DNA of 45,484 nucleotides from a virus. Below, piece by piece: positions 27,101-34,015 of the stretch (positions within the stretch are counted from its first letter, which is position 1; every line of letters begins with the position of its first letter). The stretch spans positions 1 through 45,484 of the IMG/VR virus record IMGVR_UViG_3300036851_000471; one strand, 5' to 3'. Under the pieces are notes generated by a model. That model had not been told where the DNA came from, made no database searches, and saw only the letters and a list, made by a program, of their open reading frames with translations. The position numbers and the translations under genes are program-made.

Positions 27101-27900
27101 TGCTCGTGGAGTTGGACGTCAATCCTGACTTGGCGATGTATGGGCTCTCGAGTCACTACGGACTCGGGCCTCTGCACGCCCTGGGCCTGGCCGGCGTCCC
27201 TGTGCCCAACGTCGACATTAGCGGAAGCGTGTCGATGGGCCGGCCGATTCCGTGGTTTAATGATCTATTCACGGAGACGACGAACGTCGACGCGAAGGTT
27301 GGGAAGAACCTCTTGAACGTCCTCGGCCCGATCGCGGCAATCCCGTATCAGGTCATCCGGGCGGTGGAAAGTAACGATCCGAATACGTGGAAGAATGTAG
27401 AGCGCACGCTGCCGGTGTTCCTGAAGAACATCTCGAAGGGATATCGCTGGCTTTCGGAGGGACAGGAAACCTCGCTCGGAAGGGCAGAATTGATGAGCTT
27501 CACGGATACTCAAGGTCGCGCCGAGGCTATCGCACAGACCCTAGGCTTCACGCCGGCTCGTTTGAGCCGCAAGTACGACCTCATCGGTTCGCAGAAGGAA
27601 GCCAGTCTCTACTGGAACGTCAAGCGGAAGATGGTAATGGACGACATCGCCGATGCGTTTGCCTCGGGCGACCTGGACGCCATCAACGCGGCGATGCAGG
27701 AGATGCGGACCTTCAACTCCCAGCTGCACGACGTGCCGGAATTGCGCCCGCTGATGCTCTCCCCGCGCACGATCAAACGCAGTATGGATATGCGGGCTAA
27801 GTCCCGCCGGCAGCGGGAGATGGGACTTCCGGTAGAGCGGATGTACCGGCCACTATACCAGGAGATTGCAAAACAGCACCCCGGAGCGGATACACCATAA
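21199..27900 (+). CDS. Giant multidomain 'polyvalent-type' ejected protein (2233 aa)
   Basis: One reading frame of 2233 residues at the end of the virion operon. Seen in order: a disordered Pro-rich linker (about 290-390); a kinase-like region (about 415-620) with KSYIKFDD, VVDAWLANWDVVGLD and RTDVGGALRYRAMG; a zinc-metalloprotease motif HEFGH at residues 876-880; an ADP-ribosyltransferase-like region (about 1105-1280) from PLYRGQK to YDPTSVKSVSANVGTF; and a helical C-terminal half (1700-2200) resembling large-polyvalent-protein-associated domains. Co-injected polyvalent proteins combine such domains to counter host defence and aid entry. Assignment of each domain is inference from motifs. 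The gene contains operator copy 3, and its 3' end overlaps the opposing gene by 104 nt. It is not a recognisable N4-type virion RNA polymerase. Confidence 0.75.
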   Translation: MVDDIDRLFAAPTLPEQPLLDEMDDVDRLFYEPPAAPVEAALPPKKPGLVKSTVVAPVRGGATAIASVGRGSELIDETLGPAASAAHKATHPGYAVVSTLAEVLRKPAEKYVETHPRAVEDILEPGSAMGFLQGALERIGEVGGQFVAMPAAPLQHIGEQAETLERKEIKPTLANVAIPAAINTGLDYLGFLKVLKFAGITGDAAEKTAKSLRQVGVDYLTTTGIETGTEVVQELVTLYNAKLQADESLALTPEERYQLVQVGVDTMIGMAGLGAPSAYSQARDAQQGVNPDGTNIFDNDPKLSTEPGGTPPTTTEASSLPPPSTPVLPAPLTEGAPPLTPGVTPNAEAQERQGQGPSSTPAVPQQVATTEKPPEPIEPAATPTPSEEKPTIGSMGDMAFTQLTEEEKTFAYGKTDLNFGPYVQIGPQLGTTLGGKFIDIESGDKSYIKFDDNADRLKNEELAGKLYELAGVRTLEPRIVPDVEGKQALQTFWAEDLGSTEQVVWKAKRGFVVDAWLANWDVVGLDFTNIQADPAGNLVRTDVGGALRYRAMGAPKPPLTAEVQELTSLRDPNVNPQAAAVFANVTSADIVQGAQELAKISDDDIRSLVIQYGPEGALQKEGLADLLIARKSWIVENWAVKEPEDSYFNEPEDIDEDAIPVNTKLSTDDPSLWPVPQAAQTELGGSLDEVHAELINEVDAHLRFLSLQGKTAQGPIEVAGMKTKSMEPKYSKATPSLFDGDVSEKHLPAGGVVAGPYDAATHAPGTVVEIGIKEALAENPTAPIRFIRPLLENFIKTLAPDMKVVLTTLQVLNTKTKKQEPIGSTWGAHVSFDKANGLVAIAINIPAIQASPLLSKADAAKREVAERQLLFATVAHEFGHALMNNAFFRAANYTKIAVMKEYRTWLSFMKNASVAEFYREFPTGPHSELMLDFIKKEKPGAATMKVLDYFKEADLNYALSFNEWFAMQVARWATQRQEMLRVKTVDPEARKFWIGVAELLKQFYTKFLKKFAPSGTMATYLDALVAEVHAQAKAKELGLTPGTQRAADLGLAVPKTIVQTSGKTKKGKPPAVKTDDTLAPKMLAAQRLKNLMAWFGDGAVKKADGTPKPLYRGQKVLTRYFKPSSTYAHAIFLSEKKGFSAGWKSAHPEIEWEHEYDDKIQWSDKWGPEKGLYKVYTNIKNPFDFRNPQHVAMLEKKLKDKKIIAVKQQSGGTLPVASAMKAVKEGGWPVLEGQTVQNIIRFELGHDGFYMQEGGAVNLGVYDPTSVKSVSANVGTFSKEHVELDLQSDPTSQGAQDARNTGATPRMVRDVDNFTSANVGWGKLWGIIDPLNFLTPLQIAERFGIKMFKEYINRVQQYANTKAKIQEQAAELTDDVRKLSSAQNRRLTTFTYDVSTSSDELGRRLTEEELAKLRQRHGVTDHEMEIWRKIDASFTKVLTDYESAMVYEAGRLFTRDGKQFRQAWIAAKDQAQQTALIKLLAKDTKAGTALLAQMNKIQEQFGKLREKNYFPRSRFGQYALRLVATQDGVQYDGKTFKKGETMDFRQYESEKDRLADARLVKRDAPAGSRVSVGLIDDTTYSFMGVPQVVIEMLKNSDLLNLTDVQKNRLNDIALSMLPGRSFMKHLKERKGVKGYSEDLLRTYSNYMLKASGHIARAEHAQDMSEALALFNAETKSLQLEDTDTRDALLSYGKRHLDYLFNPDNDLAALRAIGFQWYLGFSVKSALVNLTQVPLVTYPVLAARFGDGAAVKQITRAYKDVRLSLHKMKQLEAQVVQALQQANAEGLTNESFANSLAGADENIVLQNLAPKGVTDSILQKATYYGGWMFRHAEEYNRRVTLVAGMRAALDEGLPYEQAYAAAKEAVQKSQFEYAKWNRPEFMRGKKSALFLFWQYIQHASYLAFNGANSKEGRRAAVRYMLLMLLVGGTQGLPFMETLMDILDFTGTKAKELLGVSNPRMALREDLRELLVELDVNPDLAMYGLSSHYGLGPLHALGLAGVPVPNVDISGSVSMGRPIPWFNDLFTETTNVDAKVGKNLLNVLGPIAAIPYQVIRAVESNDPNTWKNVERTLPVFLKNISKGYRWLSEGQETSLGRAELMSFTDTQGRAEAIAQTLGFTPARLSRKYDLIGSQKEASLYWNVKRKMVMDDIADAFASGDLDAINAAMQEMRTFNSQLHDVPELRPLMLSPRTIKRSMDMRAKSRRQREMGLPVERMYRPLYQEIAKQHPGADTP
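25160..25189. promoter_or_regulatory. Palindromic operator, copy 3 (inside the giant gene)
   Basis: GGGGTAAATTATG, GGG-type centre, then CATAATTGATCCCC. It lies within the coding sequence of the 2233-residue protein, so it may work as a stoperator-like roadblock rather than at a promoter. The dyad is nearly perfect (one inserted base). Confidence 0.6.
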
Positions 27901-29062
27901 GCTTCGATCCGAGCTGCCGCATCTCCATCTTCCCCGCGAACACCGCCGCGATACAACAAGCCTCGAAGGACTCATGTCCCATCCGCGTAGAAAGCTCGCA
28001 GTAAAGGTGCTGCTTCGTCGTGGCGCCGATCCGGTTGAGTACGGTGAGGAAGACTCCGAGGTCCTTGACGTCGTCCCGGTCTGTGATGGTGTCGAAGACC
28101 TTCGTCATATTTTCTTCGATTGTCCCGAGCATAGTGAGAGCCTTCTCGAAGTCCTCGGGCTGTATTAGCATGTCGTCTCGTTGCGCGGCCGAGAGGATCA
28201 TGGCAATCTTGTGCATGTGTGTCTGCTTGCGCGCAGAGTAGCCGGCGATACGGTCGCCTTTTAGGTGATCGGGAGTTTCAATCCAGTGGTCGTTATACCA
28301 CTTCTCGCCCAGAGCGTAGGCTTCTTTCGTAATCTGGAATCTGCCCCGCATTTTTGAGATGTGGATTAGGTCCTCGATCAATAGCTTGCGCTGGTCTTTG
28401 AACTCCACGGGGATGTGATTGCCGGGATAGGCCACGAGTTGATACTTCGAATCCGCGTAGACGAATACCGTGCGGGAAGTGAAGCCGCCGCCGATTGCGT
28501 ACTCGGGGATGTTCTCGCGAATCCAAGCGGGCGTGGTGCCGGCGATGATGTTGATCCAGGGATTGGGGATTACTTCCTCGCCGTCCATCTTCGTCCGCTT
28601 CGTCCACGGCACGTTGCGGCCGTCCCAGAGGTCGACGAGAACGTCGATCATCTCTCGGTTCCGCATGTCGAGAAAGGTGCCAAGCTCACTCGCGGCGATA
28701 GTAAGGCAGCTCATGGGGAAGAGCTCGCCCGTGCCCATATCTACCATTTCGGTCTTTTGCGAGAAGCTCTGGGTGAGGGCTTGCCACGTTACGGAGTCGG
28801 GGCCGAAATTAACTCCCGGCACCTGACGTAAGAGGTCCATTCCCACGCCGGAGGTGGTGGACTTGTTCACAATCCCAGGCGGTGCGACAAGTACGATGAA
28901 GAAATTGGGCTTCCATGTGAAGTAGCCCATGTCGACCCAACACTTGCCACGGAGTGCCCCCGCGAGGGTACTCACGGCGGTCCAGAAATGGAACTGTGGT
29001 GGCGCTTCGAGATGCTTCGTGTATTCGATATACGCCTGGATCCAGTCGCTATGGTGTCTCAC
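27797..29062 (-). CDS. Primase/helicase-like ATPase (DUF3987-like)
   Basis: A 421-residue protein. The N-terminus (FWTAVSTLAGALRGK, about 26-40) and a variant Walker A PPGIVNKSTT (61-70, Asn where Gly is usual) are typical of DUF3987-like D5-type phage replication ATPases. Downstream, LTIAASELGTFL (acidic Walker B-like) and NIIAGTTPAWIREN (sensor-like) follow. It is likely the replicative helicase of the module. Its start overlaps the DUF1937 gene by 14 nt, and its 3' end runs 104 nt into the opposing giant gene. Confidence 0.75.
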   Translation of the reverse strand: MRHHSDWIQAYIEYTKHLEAPPQFHFWTAVSTLAGALRGKCWVDMGYFTWKPNFFIVLVAPPGIVNKSTTSGVGMDLLRQVPGVNFGPDSVTWQALTQSFSQKTEMVDMGTGELFPMSCLTIAASELGTFLDMRNREMIDVLVDLWDGRNVPWTKRTKMDGEEVIPNPWINIIAGTTPAWIRENIPEYAIGGGFTSRTVFVYADSKYQLVAYPGNHIPVEFKDQRKLLIEDLIHISKMRGRFQITKEAYALGEKWYNDHWIETPDHLKGDRIAGYSARKQTHMHKIAMILSAAQRDDMLIQPEDFEKALTMLGTIEENMTKVFDTITDRDDVKDLGVFLTVLNRIGATTKQHLYCELSTRMGHESFEACCIAAVFAGKMEMRQLGSKLMVYPLRGAVLQSPGIVAGTSALPEVPSPAAGGT

Positions 29063-29402
29063 TCAACGCACCGCTGAGGTCGACATAGCGGACAGGCATG
29101 TCCTTAGACACGGCGTATTCGATCTCCAACCGCACGCCGGTGGATTGGTCCCAGCCGGGGAGCTTGAGTATCCACAATTCGTCCGCCGCCTTGATCATCG
29201 CGTGGTTGACCTTCTCCCAGAAGAAGTAATCTCCAGGCAGCTGGCACATGCGGGAGAGCGGGTGAAAGTGCAGGATTGGGGAGTATAGTGCCCTCCCCTC
29301 CCGACAGAACTTGGCGACGAACTGCGCTACGGCCTCGAAGCGGTCCTCGACTACCGCTGGGTCTTGCGAGGAATATGGTGATGCGATGTAGATGTAGCCC
29401 AT
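29049..29402 (-). CDS. DUF1937-like nucleoside 2-deoxyribosyltransferase-fold protein
   Basis: A 117-residue protein starting at ATG 29402, with GTGGAG upstream (a longer upstream start is less likely). The start MGYIYIASPYSS, the pair W..D..GV and E in RLEIEYA match the DUF1937 group, related to nucleoside deoxyribosyltransferases acting on nucleotide precursors. It starts 2 nt after the polymerase fragment ends. A role in DNA-precursor salvage or base modification is plausible but not shown. Confidence 0.7.
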   Translation of the reverse strand: MGYIYIASPYSSQDPAVVEDRFEAVAQFVAKFCREGRALYSPILHFHPLSRMCQLPGDYFFWEKVNHAMIKAADELWILKLPGWDQSTGVRLEIEYAVSKDMPVRYVDLSGALSETP

Positions 29403-29404
29403 TC

Positions 29405-30148
29405 TTATCTCCACTGAGTTTTCTGACAGTTGCCCCACGAGGCGGGGGAACACTTCAATCCCATTGGGATGATCAGCAGGTCGGGATAGGGAACGGGGAC
29501 TTTGGTAAGCTCGAAGGCAGTGGGAAGGACCAATGCTCGATCACTTTCACGGAGTTGGAATACAAGTGAATCGTGAACTTGGAGTAGGACTTGGATGATG
29601 GGAAGGTGAGTATCGAAAGCTTTCCAGATTCGGTTGATAACAAGAGCAACGGTGGATTGAGGAATCCAAGCAAGGGCCTCTTTGAGCAGCTTGTCGTCGA
29701 TGCGGGTGAGATATTTCCGTCGGTTGCCGAAGGCATTTCGCACCTCGCGGGTGGTTTGGAGTTGTTGTTCGATTCGATTGTGCCAGCGGGCGATGTCCGG
29801 GTGGGCGGCGAACCACGAGTCGATAAAGTGCTCGGCCTCGCGAAGGGAGATTTTAAGGATCGTGGATACGGTATTCGGTTGGGCTCCGTAATTCACCATG
29901 TGGACGCCCTGCTTGGCGCGGTAGTAGCGGATGTCGGAATTGTCCTCCTTGTCACAGCCGCCAAAGATGGCGATGGCATTTTCAAGGTGGAGATTTTTCC
30001 CTGAACGGAAGACTTCCTTTAGCTTTTCATCTCCGGCGTCCCACGCTACGACTTGCGCATCGGCCTTCGAAAGATCGCCTTCGAAGATAAAGTAGCCGGG
30101 GTCCGGGCGGAACAGCTTGCGGACGTTTGGAAGCTCAAGAGGTTGCAT
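29405..30148 (-). CDS. DNA polymerase A, C-terminal polymerase fragment
   Basis: A 247-residue protein with the catalytic palm and fingers of family A DNA polymerase: motif A GDLSKADAQ (Asp25), motif B K79...YG (QGVHMVNYG), motif C QVHDSLVF (His192-Asp193). It lacks exonuclease and N-terminal polymerase parts, which are in the upstream gene. The ATG overlaps that gene's stop (TAATG), with GGAGGG 6 nt upstream as its own ribosome-binding site. All polymerase residues are intact, so a two-chain enzyme is likely rather than a decayed gene. Confidence 0.85.
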   Translation of the reverse strand: MQPLELPNVRKLFRPDPGYFIFEGDLSKADAQVVAWDAGDEKLKEVFRSGKNLHLENAIAIFGGCDKEDNSDIRYYRAKQGVHMVNYGAQPNTVSTILKISLREAEHFIDSWFAAHPDIARWHNRIEQQLQTTREVRNAFGNRRKYLTRIDDKLLKEALAWIPQSTVALVINRIWKAFDTHLPIIQVLLQVHDSLVFQLRESDRALVLPTAFELTKVPVPYPDLLIIPMGLKCSPASWGNCQKTQWR

Positions 30149-31821
30149 TAGCCACCCTCCGGGATGTTCTGTAAGTTCAATCCATAGCCGAAGGCGTCCT
30201 TCGAGGAGGAGAGCCGGAACGTTTCCGTCCCGCCCAAGTTATACGAACAACGGACTTTTGAATCCGCTTCTACCCGAGCTGATACGAAGGTCGAGTAGAA
30301 AACCCCAAGGCTACGATACTCGAGGATACGCTTGCACAGCGGAGTTAGCAAGGGCTCCTTTCGCATGAGCTTGGTCAGGGCCTCATCGTCGGTGGACGGC
30401 TGACGAGTTTTACGATTGAGAATCGGATCGAATCCCAGGCAGGTGTAGAAGAGCGACGCAAGTTGCGTCGGCGAGCGGAAGAACGGCACCTTGCCCTTCG
30501 GCAGGATTCCCTCCGGGAGGATGGAGTGGAACCACGCTTCGTACTCGGACATCTTCGCCTGGAGGACGAGCGCGTATTCGCCGGCGAGCTTACGATCCCA
30601 TGTCACACCGCGGAGCATCGTGCGGAGGACTGGCTGGAACATCGACATCTGGAAGCAGTACTGCTCGTGGAGCTTTTCCCTCTGGATGATCTTCTCGATG
30701 TTCTCGCTGATTTCCCACGTTGAGACACAGTCCTTGCAGTTGTAAATCCACAGCTGCTCCTCTCCGACACCCGGTTCCCAGTCCTTCCCCTCATCCTTCC
30801 AATACATATGATAGTCGCAGTAGAGCGACGACAGCGTGTTGAGGTCCTTCGCCATGTCGCCAGGGAAAATCGTGTGCTGTGCAAGCATCGTGTCGCAATA
30901 CATGCTTATCAAGAAGTGCCAGAAGCGGGCGATATACTGCGAATCGTAGAGGAAGTTTTGGCCTACGATACGGGCATTGGGGTGCGTCAGGACATCACGC
31001 AGCGCAAGGATTATGGCGAATTCGGTCTCGAAGGGCCAATAGCCAGCGGGATTGTCCGTACACATGAGCGGGATGCACAGCGCCCGCGTCTTCGACGTCG
31101 CGATGCCGATGCAGGCGATGTGCCCGAGGCGAGTCTCAATGTCCACGGCGAGGCGCGTCGGGCCTGCGACGAGGTCTCGCTTAATGTCCGCAAGGAAGGC
31201 GAACACGGCGTCCTCGTTCGGCCTTACTGTGAAGTCAAAAGCAGGAGAAGGCCATGAGCCTTGCCTTAGCCCCATCATGGCCCGACGCAGATCATGGGTC
31301 AGCAGGATGCGCCATTGCCACTGGCGTAGCACGGCGGCTGGATGAATCGTTGGCAGTACCATTGGCAACGTCGGAAGAGAAGAAGCAAGAGAAGAGCGAA
31401 GATGCATCATCGAGCCGCGGTACTTCGTGATTCCGCTTTCGCCCGTCAGTGCCCAAAGGGCCGTGTCGCCGAGGGCGATGATTATTTTCGGTTTGACCTC
31501 CTCAATTTCGCGATTAAGTTCCAGAAGGCCAGATACAATATGAGGATGAGGATAGCGGTCGCCATAGGGAGCAATACCTCGCTTTTTCGCCTCGGTCTTT
31601 TTGTAGAAGAAATTGCCAATCTTATTCGCCGGCGGGCGATGGCGGCAGACATTCGTCACGAAGCACTGGCGTCGGTCGATCCCGGCTTCGCCTAGCATCC
31701 GCGTGAGTTCGATGCCGCTCGCGCCTACGAAGGGCTGGCCGGTTTCCTCCTCCGTCTCGCCGGGGGCTTCGCCGACGATCATTATCTCCGCGTCACGCGG
31801 TCCGCACGGGGACACCTTCAT
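30148..31821 (-). CDS. Uracil-DNA glycosylase fused to polymerase A exonuclease/N-terminal part
   Basis: A 557-residue fusion. Residues about 10-180 look like a family 4/5-type uracil-DNA glycosylase (GEAPGETEEETGQPFVG near 17-33, NVCRHRPP at 57-64, IALGD, and the HP motif at 160-161). The four Fe-S cysteines of classical family 4 are not all visible. Residues about 220-370 carry a 3'-5' exonuclease: VDIET (226-230), VGQNFLYD (286-293) and Y..KDC..T (360-368). The end (531-554: TETFRLSSS...NLQNIP) is the start of the polymerase domain, which stops just before motif A. The remainder is the next gene. Confidence 0.85.
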   Translation of the reverse strand: MKVSPCGPRDAEIMIVGEAPGETEEETGQPFVGASGIELTRMLGEAGIDRRQCFVTNVCRHRPPANKIGNFFYKKTEAKKRGIAPYGDRYPHPHIVSGLLELNREIEEVKPKIIIALGDTALWALTGESGITKYRGSMMHLRSSLASSLPTLPMVLPTIHPAAVLRQWQWRILLTHDLRRAMMGLRQGSWPSPAFDFTVRPNEDAVFAFLADIKRDLVAGPTRLAVDIETRLGHIACIGIATSKTRALCIPLMCTDNPAGYWPFETEFAIILALRDVLTHPNARIVGQNFLYDSQYIARFWHFLISMYCDTMLAQHTIFPGDMAKDLNTLSSLYCDYHMYWKDEGKDWEPGVGEEQLWIYNCKDCVSTWEISENIEKIIQREKLHEQYCFQMSMFQPVLRTMLRGVTWDRKLAGEYALVLQAKMSEYEAWFHSILPEGILPKGKVPFFRSPTQLASLFYTCLGFDPILNRKTRQPSTDDEALTKLMRKEPLLTPLCKRILEYRSLGVFYSTFVSARVEADSKVRCSYNLGGTETFRLSSSKDAFGYGLNLQNIPEGG

Positions 31822-33140
31822 GGCGCCACTTCCTTCCCGATCCCGGCGATTGTCTCAACGGACATGGCGTGATACTTCTCAGATATTTCAATTCCTGTCG
31901 CGCGGCATTTAAGTCTTGTCGCTGCCGGGAATATAGGCCCGCTCCCACAAAAAGGATCGAGCACGCTATCGCCAGGATTAACAGTTCTCTTGAGGAGATT
32001 GTGATAGACCTCGGAGGGCTTGCCGGCAGGATGGTCATGCTTTAGCTCCTGTGGGATGTCGATGACATCGTGATATAGGGCAGTAACCTTTCGCTGTCCC
32101 TTATTAGCGAAAAGGATACACTCGTATGTGTAGCGGGGTCCGAGCTCTGGGGAAGGATAAGCACCGACGTTTCCTTTGTACCAGATAAACGGACGCGGCC
32201 AGACGTCCCAGCCGGCGAGGGTGAAGAGGGCATTGAGCTTTTGAAAATTCGAAAGGTCACAGAATAGATACAAATGTGCCTGTCGTTTCGCCACTCGGAA
32301 AAAGTCGTCAGCGAGATGCTGAAAGAGAGTGAGGAAAGTTTCCGGCGAGTCGTCGTATTCATGCATGCTCCCGTCCCAGGATACGTCCTTGTGCATGTCG
32401 ACTCCATAGGGCGGGTCGGAGCAGATGACGTCGAAGGACTCGACTTCGAAGCGATGGACCTCCTGCCCGGCGTCGCCGCGAATGAGGAAGTGATCGCTCG
32501 AGGAAATGTCGATGGTCTTCCCGAGCTCGATGCGGTGGTTATCGGTGAGCTTCTTCTTGAGAATCTTCACGGCCTCGCGTTGGGACTTCGCCCGCTTCAC
32601 GTCGGGGTCGTCGAGATGCTTAACGAGGGCGATTGATTCCGATACCTCATTCGCCTCGCTGTTTAGGGCTGGAGCGCCCTTGATCTCCGACGCCGTATCG
32701 GCGTAGGTCCAGCCGGAACGACGGCCGCTGCCCCCAGTGCCGTGCTGTTCCTTCCGCATGGCGTCGAGTTCGGAGATGGCTCGAGCGCGCTCCTGCCATG
32801 TCAGGTCCACACGGAGGATGTTCTCCGTTAGCTCCGCCTCGCGGACACCGATTGGGTCGAGGTCGGAGATGGTGCTGAAGGGAATCTCGCCAGGCAGGAC
32901 ATGGCACCCGTCGTGAGTGATGGTAGAGCCAAGCTCGTGGAGTTCCTTCACGGCACGGAGACGGCGCTCACCAGCGACGAGATACCAAATGTCCTCTTCC
33001 TTGTTGTAGCGAATGACGATTGGGTGCAACAGCCCCTGCTTGAGGATGCCATTAGCCAGCTCGGTGATAGCGGCTGGCAGGAACTCCCGGCGCTGACGGT
33101 TATCGGCGACGACGATTCTATCGAGCGGAATTGTTTTCAT
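31818..33140 (-). CDS. ParB-like nuclease/CTPase-type domain fused to DNA methyltransferase
   Basis: A 440-residue protein. Residues 1-110 form a ParB/Srx domain with the LVAGERRLRA box (54-63) and N-terminal RIVVADNRQRR. Residues about 230-430 form a class beta DNA methyltransferase: DPPYG (242-246) precedes DPFCGSG (395-401), with a KP motif near 374. Such ParB-methyltransferase fusions are known in phages and may read or protect specific sites. Its start overlaps the preceding gene by 23 nt, and its stop overlaps the polymerase gene (ATGA). Confidence 0.85.
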   Translation of the reverse strand: MKTIPLDRIVVADNRQRREFLPAAITELANGILKQGLLHPIVIRYNKEEDIWYLVAGERRLRAVKELHELGSTITHDGCHVLPGEIPFSTISDLDPIGVREAELTENILRVDLTWQERARAISELDAMRKEQHGTGGSGRRSGWTYADTASEIKGAPALNSEANEVSESIALVKHLDDPDVKRAKSQREAVKILKKKLTDNHRIELGKTIDISSSDHFLIRGDAGQEVHRFEVESFDVICSDPPYGVDMHKDVSWDGSMHEYDDSPETFLTLFQHLADDFFRVAKRQAHLYLFCDLSNFQKLNALFTLAGWDVWPRPFIWYKGNVGAYPSPELGPRYTYECILFANKGQRKVTALYHDVIDIPQELKHDHPAGKPSEVYHNLLKRTVNPGDSVLDPFCGSGPIFPAATRLKCRATGIEISEKYHAMSVETIAGIGKEVAP

Positions 33141-33333
33141 TCTCTACCTCGTGGACTTGCCAATGGACCTGACGGCAGAATAGCTTGAGGTTATCCAAGC
33201 CGGTCTCGTCCGTCTCGATGTGGAAGTAACCAGTCGCTCGGTTGTATTCACCGAACTTAATACCGGCATCCTCAAGCGCGCCGCGGGGGAGCGTGCCTAT
33301 CCCAGAGCGAAGCCAGCCGCGATAGAGGGTCAT
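33118..33333 (-). CDS. Hypothetical protein
   Basis: A 71-residue protein starting at ATG 33333, with GAGGACG upstream; a longer upstream frame is unsupported. It contains a basic N-terminal segment (LYRGWLRSGIG), an acidic middle and a Glu/Asn-rich C-terminus. Coupled to its neighbour upstream (4-nt overlap) and to the ParB gene (23 nt). Function unknown. Confidence 0.6.
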   Translation of the reverse strand: MTLYRGWLRSGIGTLPRGALEDAGIKFGEYNRATGYFHIETDETGLDNLKLFCRQVHWQVHEVENENNSAR

Positions 33334-33563
33334 GCGTCCTCCTCCCAGAAGTGATCGAGAATGTCCTGCTGACGGCGCTTCAGCTCGCGGTCGATGTACC
33401 ACTTCGCCTTCTGGAGGTCTTGCACGCCGTTCTTCAGGTCCGCGCGCCAGAGGTACTTGATGGCGTTGCCGACGTTGAAGTTGTAGTGCTCGGTAATGTC
33501 TATGCACTCGACGCCGGATGGGTGCGAGGTGTAGTGCTTCGGATGATTGACTGGATCGCTCAC
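33330..33563 (-). CDS. DUF3310 family protein
   Basis: A 77-residue protein with a GTG start overlapping the previous stop (GTGA). VNHPKHYTSHPSGVECIDI followed by NAIKYLWRA..K.G..DLQKAKWYI is the DUF3310 signature, common in phage nucleotide-metabolism/replication blocks. Its exact function is unresolved. The 15 bases at its start are identical to those at the start of the gene at 36487-36870 (both begin MSDPV), suggesting local recombination between the two. Confidence 0.8.
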   Translation of the reverse strand: MSDPVNHPKHYTSHPSGVECIDITEHYNFNVGNAIKYLWRADLKNGVQDLQKAKWYIDRELKRRQQDILDHFWEEDA

Positions 33564-33751
33564 GGATTCTGCTCCTGCATGGGGGCGGTTGGGACGCGAA
33601 GGATTTTCACCGACTCGAGGATATGCACCTTGAGATTCGGCTGCTGGTTCGCGATGTTCTCGGCCTGCATCCGTGCGCTTGCGAGGTCGGTGTAGACCGT
33701 CTTCACGAGGGCTTCCTTCCCCTCGACGTAGACTGCATAAAACTTCGCCAT
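33560..33751 (-). CDS. Small hypothetical protein
   Basis: A 63-residue protein with GGAGGAATAAG directly upstream of the ATG. A beta-hairpin-like N-terminus (FYAVYVEGKEALVKTVYT) is followed by a short helix (SARMQAENIANQQ) and a beta strand (LKVHILESV). The stop overlaps the DUF3310 start. No family assigned. Confidence 0.6.
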   Translation of the reverse strand: MAKFYAVYVEGKEALVKTVYTDLASARMQAENIANQQPNLKVHILESVKILRVPTAPMQEQNP

Positions 33752-33752
33752 C

Positions 33753-33947
33753 TTATTCCTCCAAAAAAGAGAGCGCCGTACAGCGGGCCTTTAAGGAGTC
33801 CGCCCAGCGCTCGAGTTGGGATAGGTATCGCATCGTGTCTTCGACGGCGCTGTGGAGCAGCGGGTCGCGCTGAATCGTCGGGGAATCCTCCAGCTCGCAT
33901 AGCCGGTGCAGCGATTCGTCTGGCTCAGGCGCCAGTGGAGGCAACAT
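33753..33947 (-). CDS. Small hypothetical protein
   Basis: A 64-residue protein starting at ATG 33947 behind GGGAGAG (a TTG start 5 codons earlier is possible). It is acidic, with a helical C-terminal half (VEDTMRYLSQLERWADSL). It is the first gene after the terminator at 33971-34000, so it needs read-through or its own promoter, which I do not see clearly. Confidence 0.5.
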   Translation of the reverse strand: MLPPLAPEPDESLHRLCELEDSPTIQRDPLLHSAVEDTMRYLSQLERWADSLKARCTALSFLEE

Positions 33948-33970
33948 AAAACACTCTCCCAAGTGTCAGG

Positions 33971-34000
33971 AAAAAAGAGGAGGGGCGCGAACCCCTCCTC
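33971..34000 (-). terminator. Rho-independent terminator, leftward
   Basis: Perfect 9-bp stem (GAGGAGGGG with CCCCTCCTC, loop of 6) followed on the - strand by six T (33971-33976). It closes the unit of the ATPase and ssDNA-binding genes. Confidence 0.9.
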
Positions 34001-34015
34001 AACACCACGGCCAAC

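Noticed and set aside
21199-27900. N4-like virion RNA polymerase
   Set aside because: Length is shorter than the roughly 3500-residue enzyme, I see no T7-like polymerase motifs, and other N4 hallmarks are absent.
30140-30165. Programmed -1 frameshift joining the polymerase halves
   Set aside because: No slippery heptamer of the X XXY YYZ form was found, whereas a good internal ribosome-binding site precedes the second ATG.
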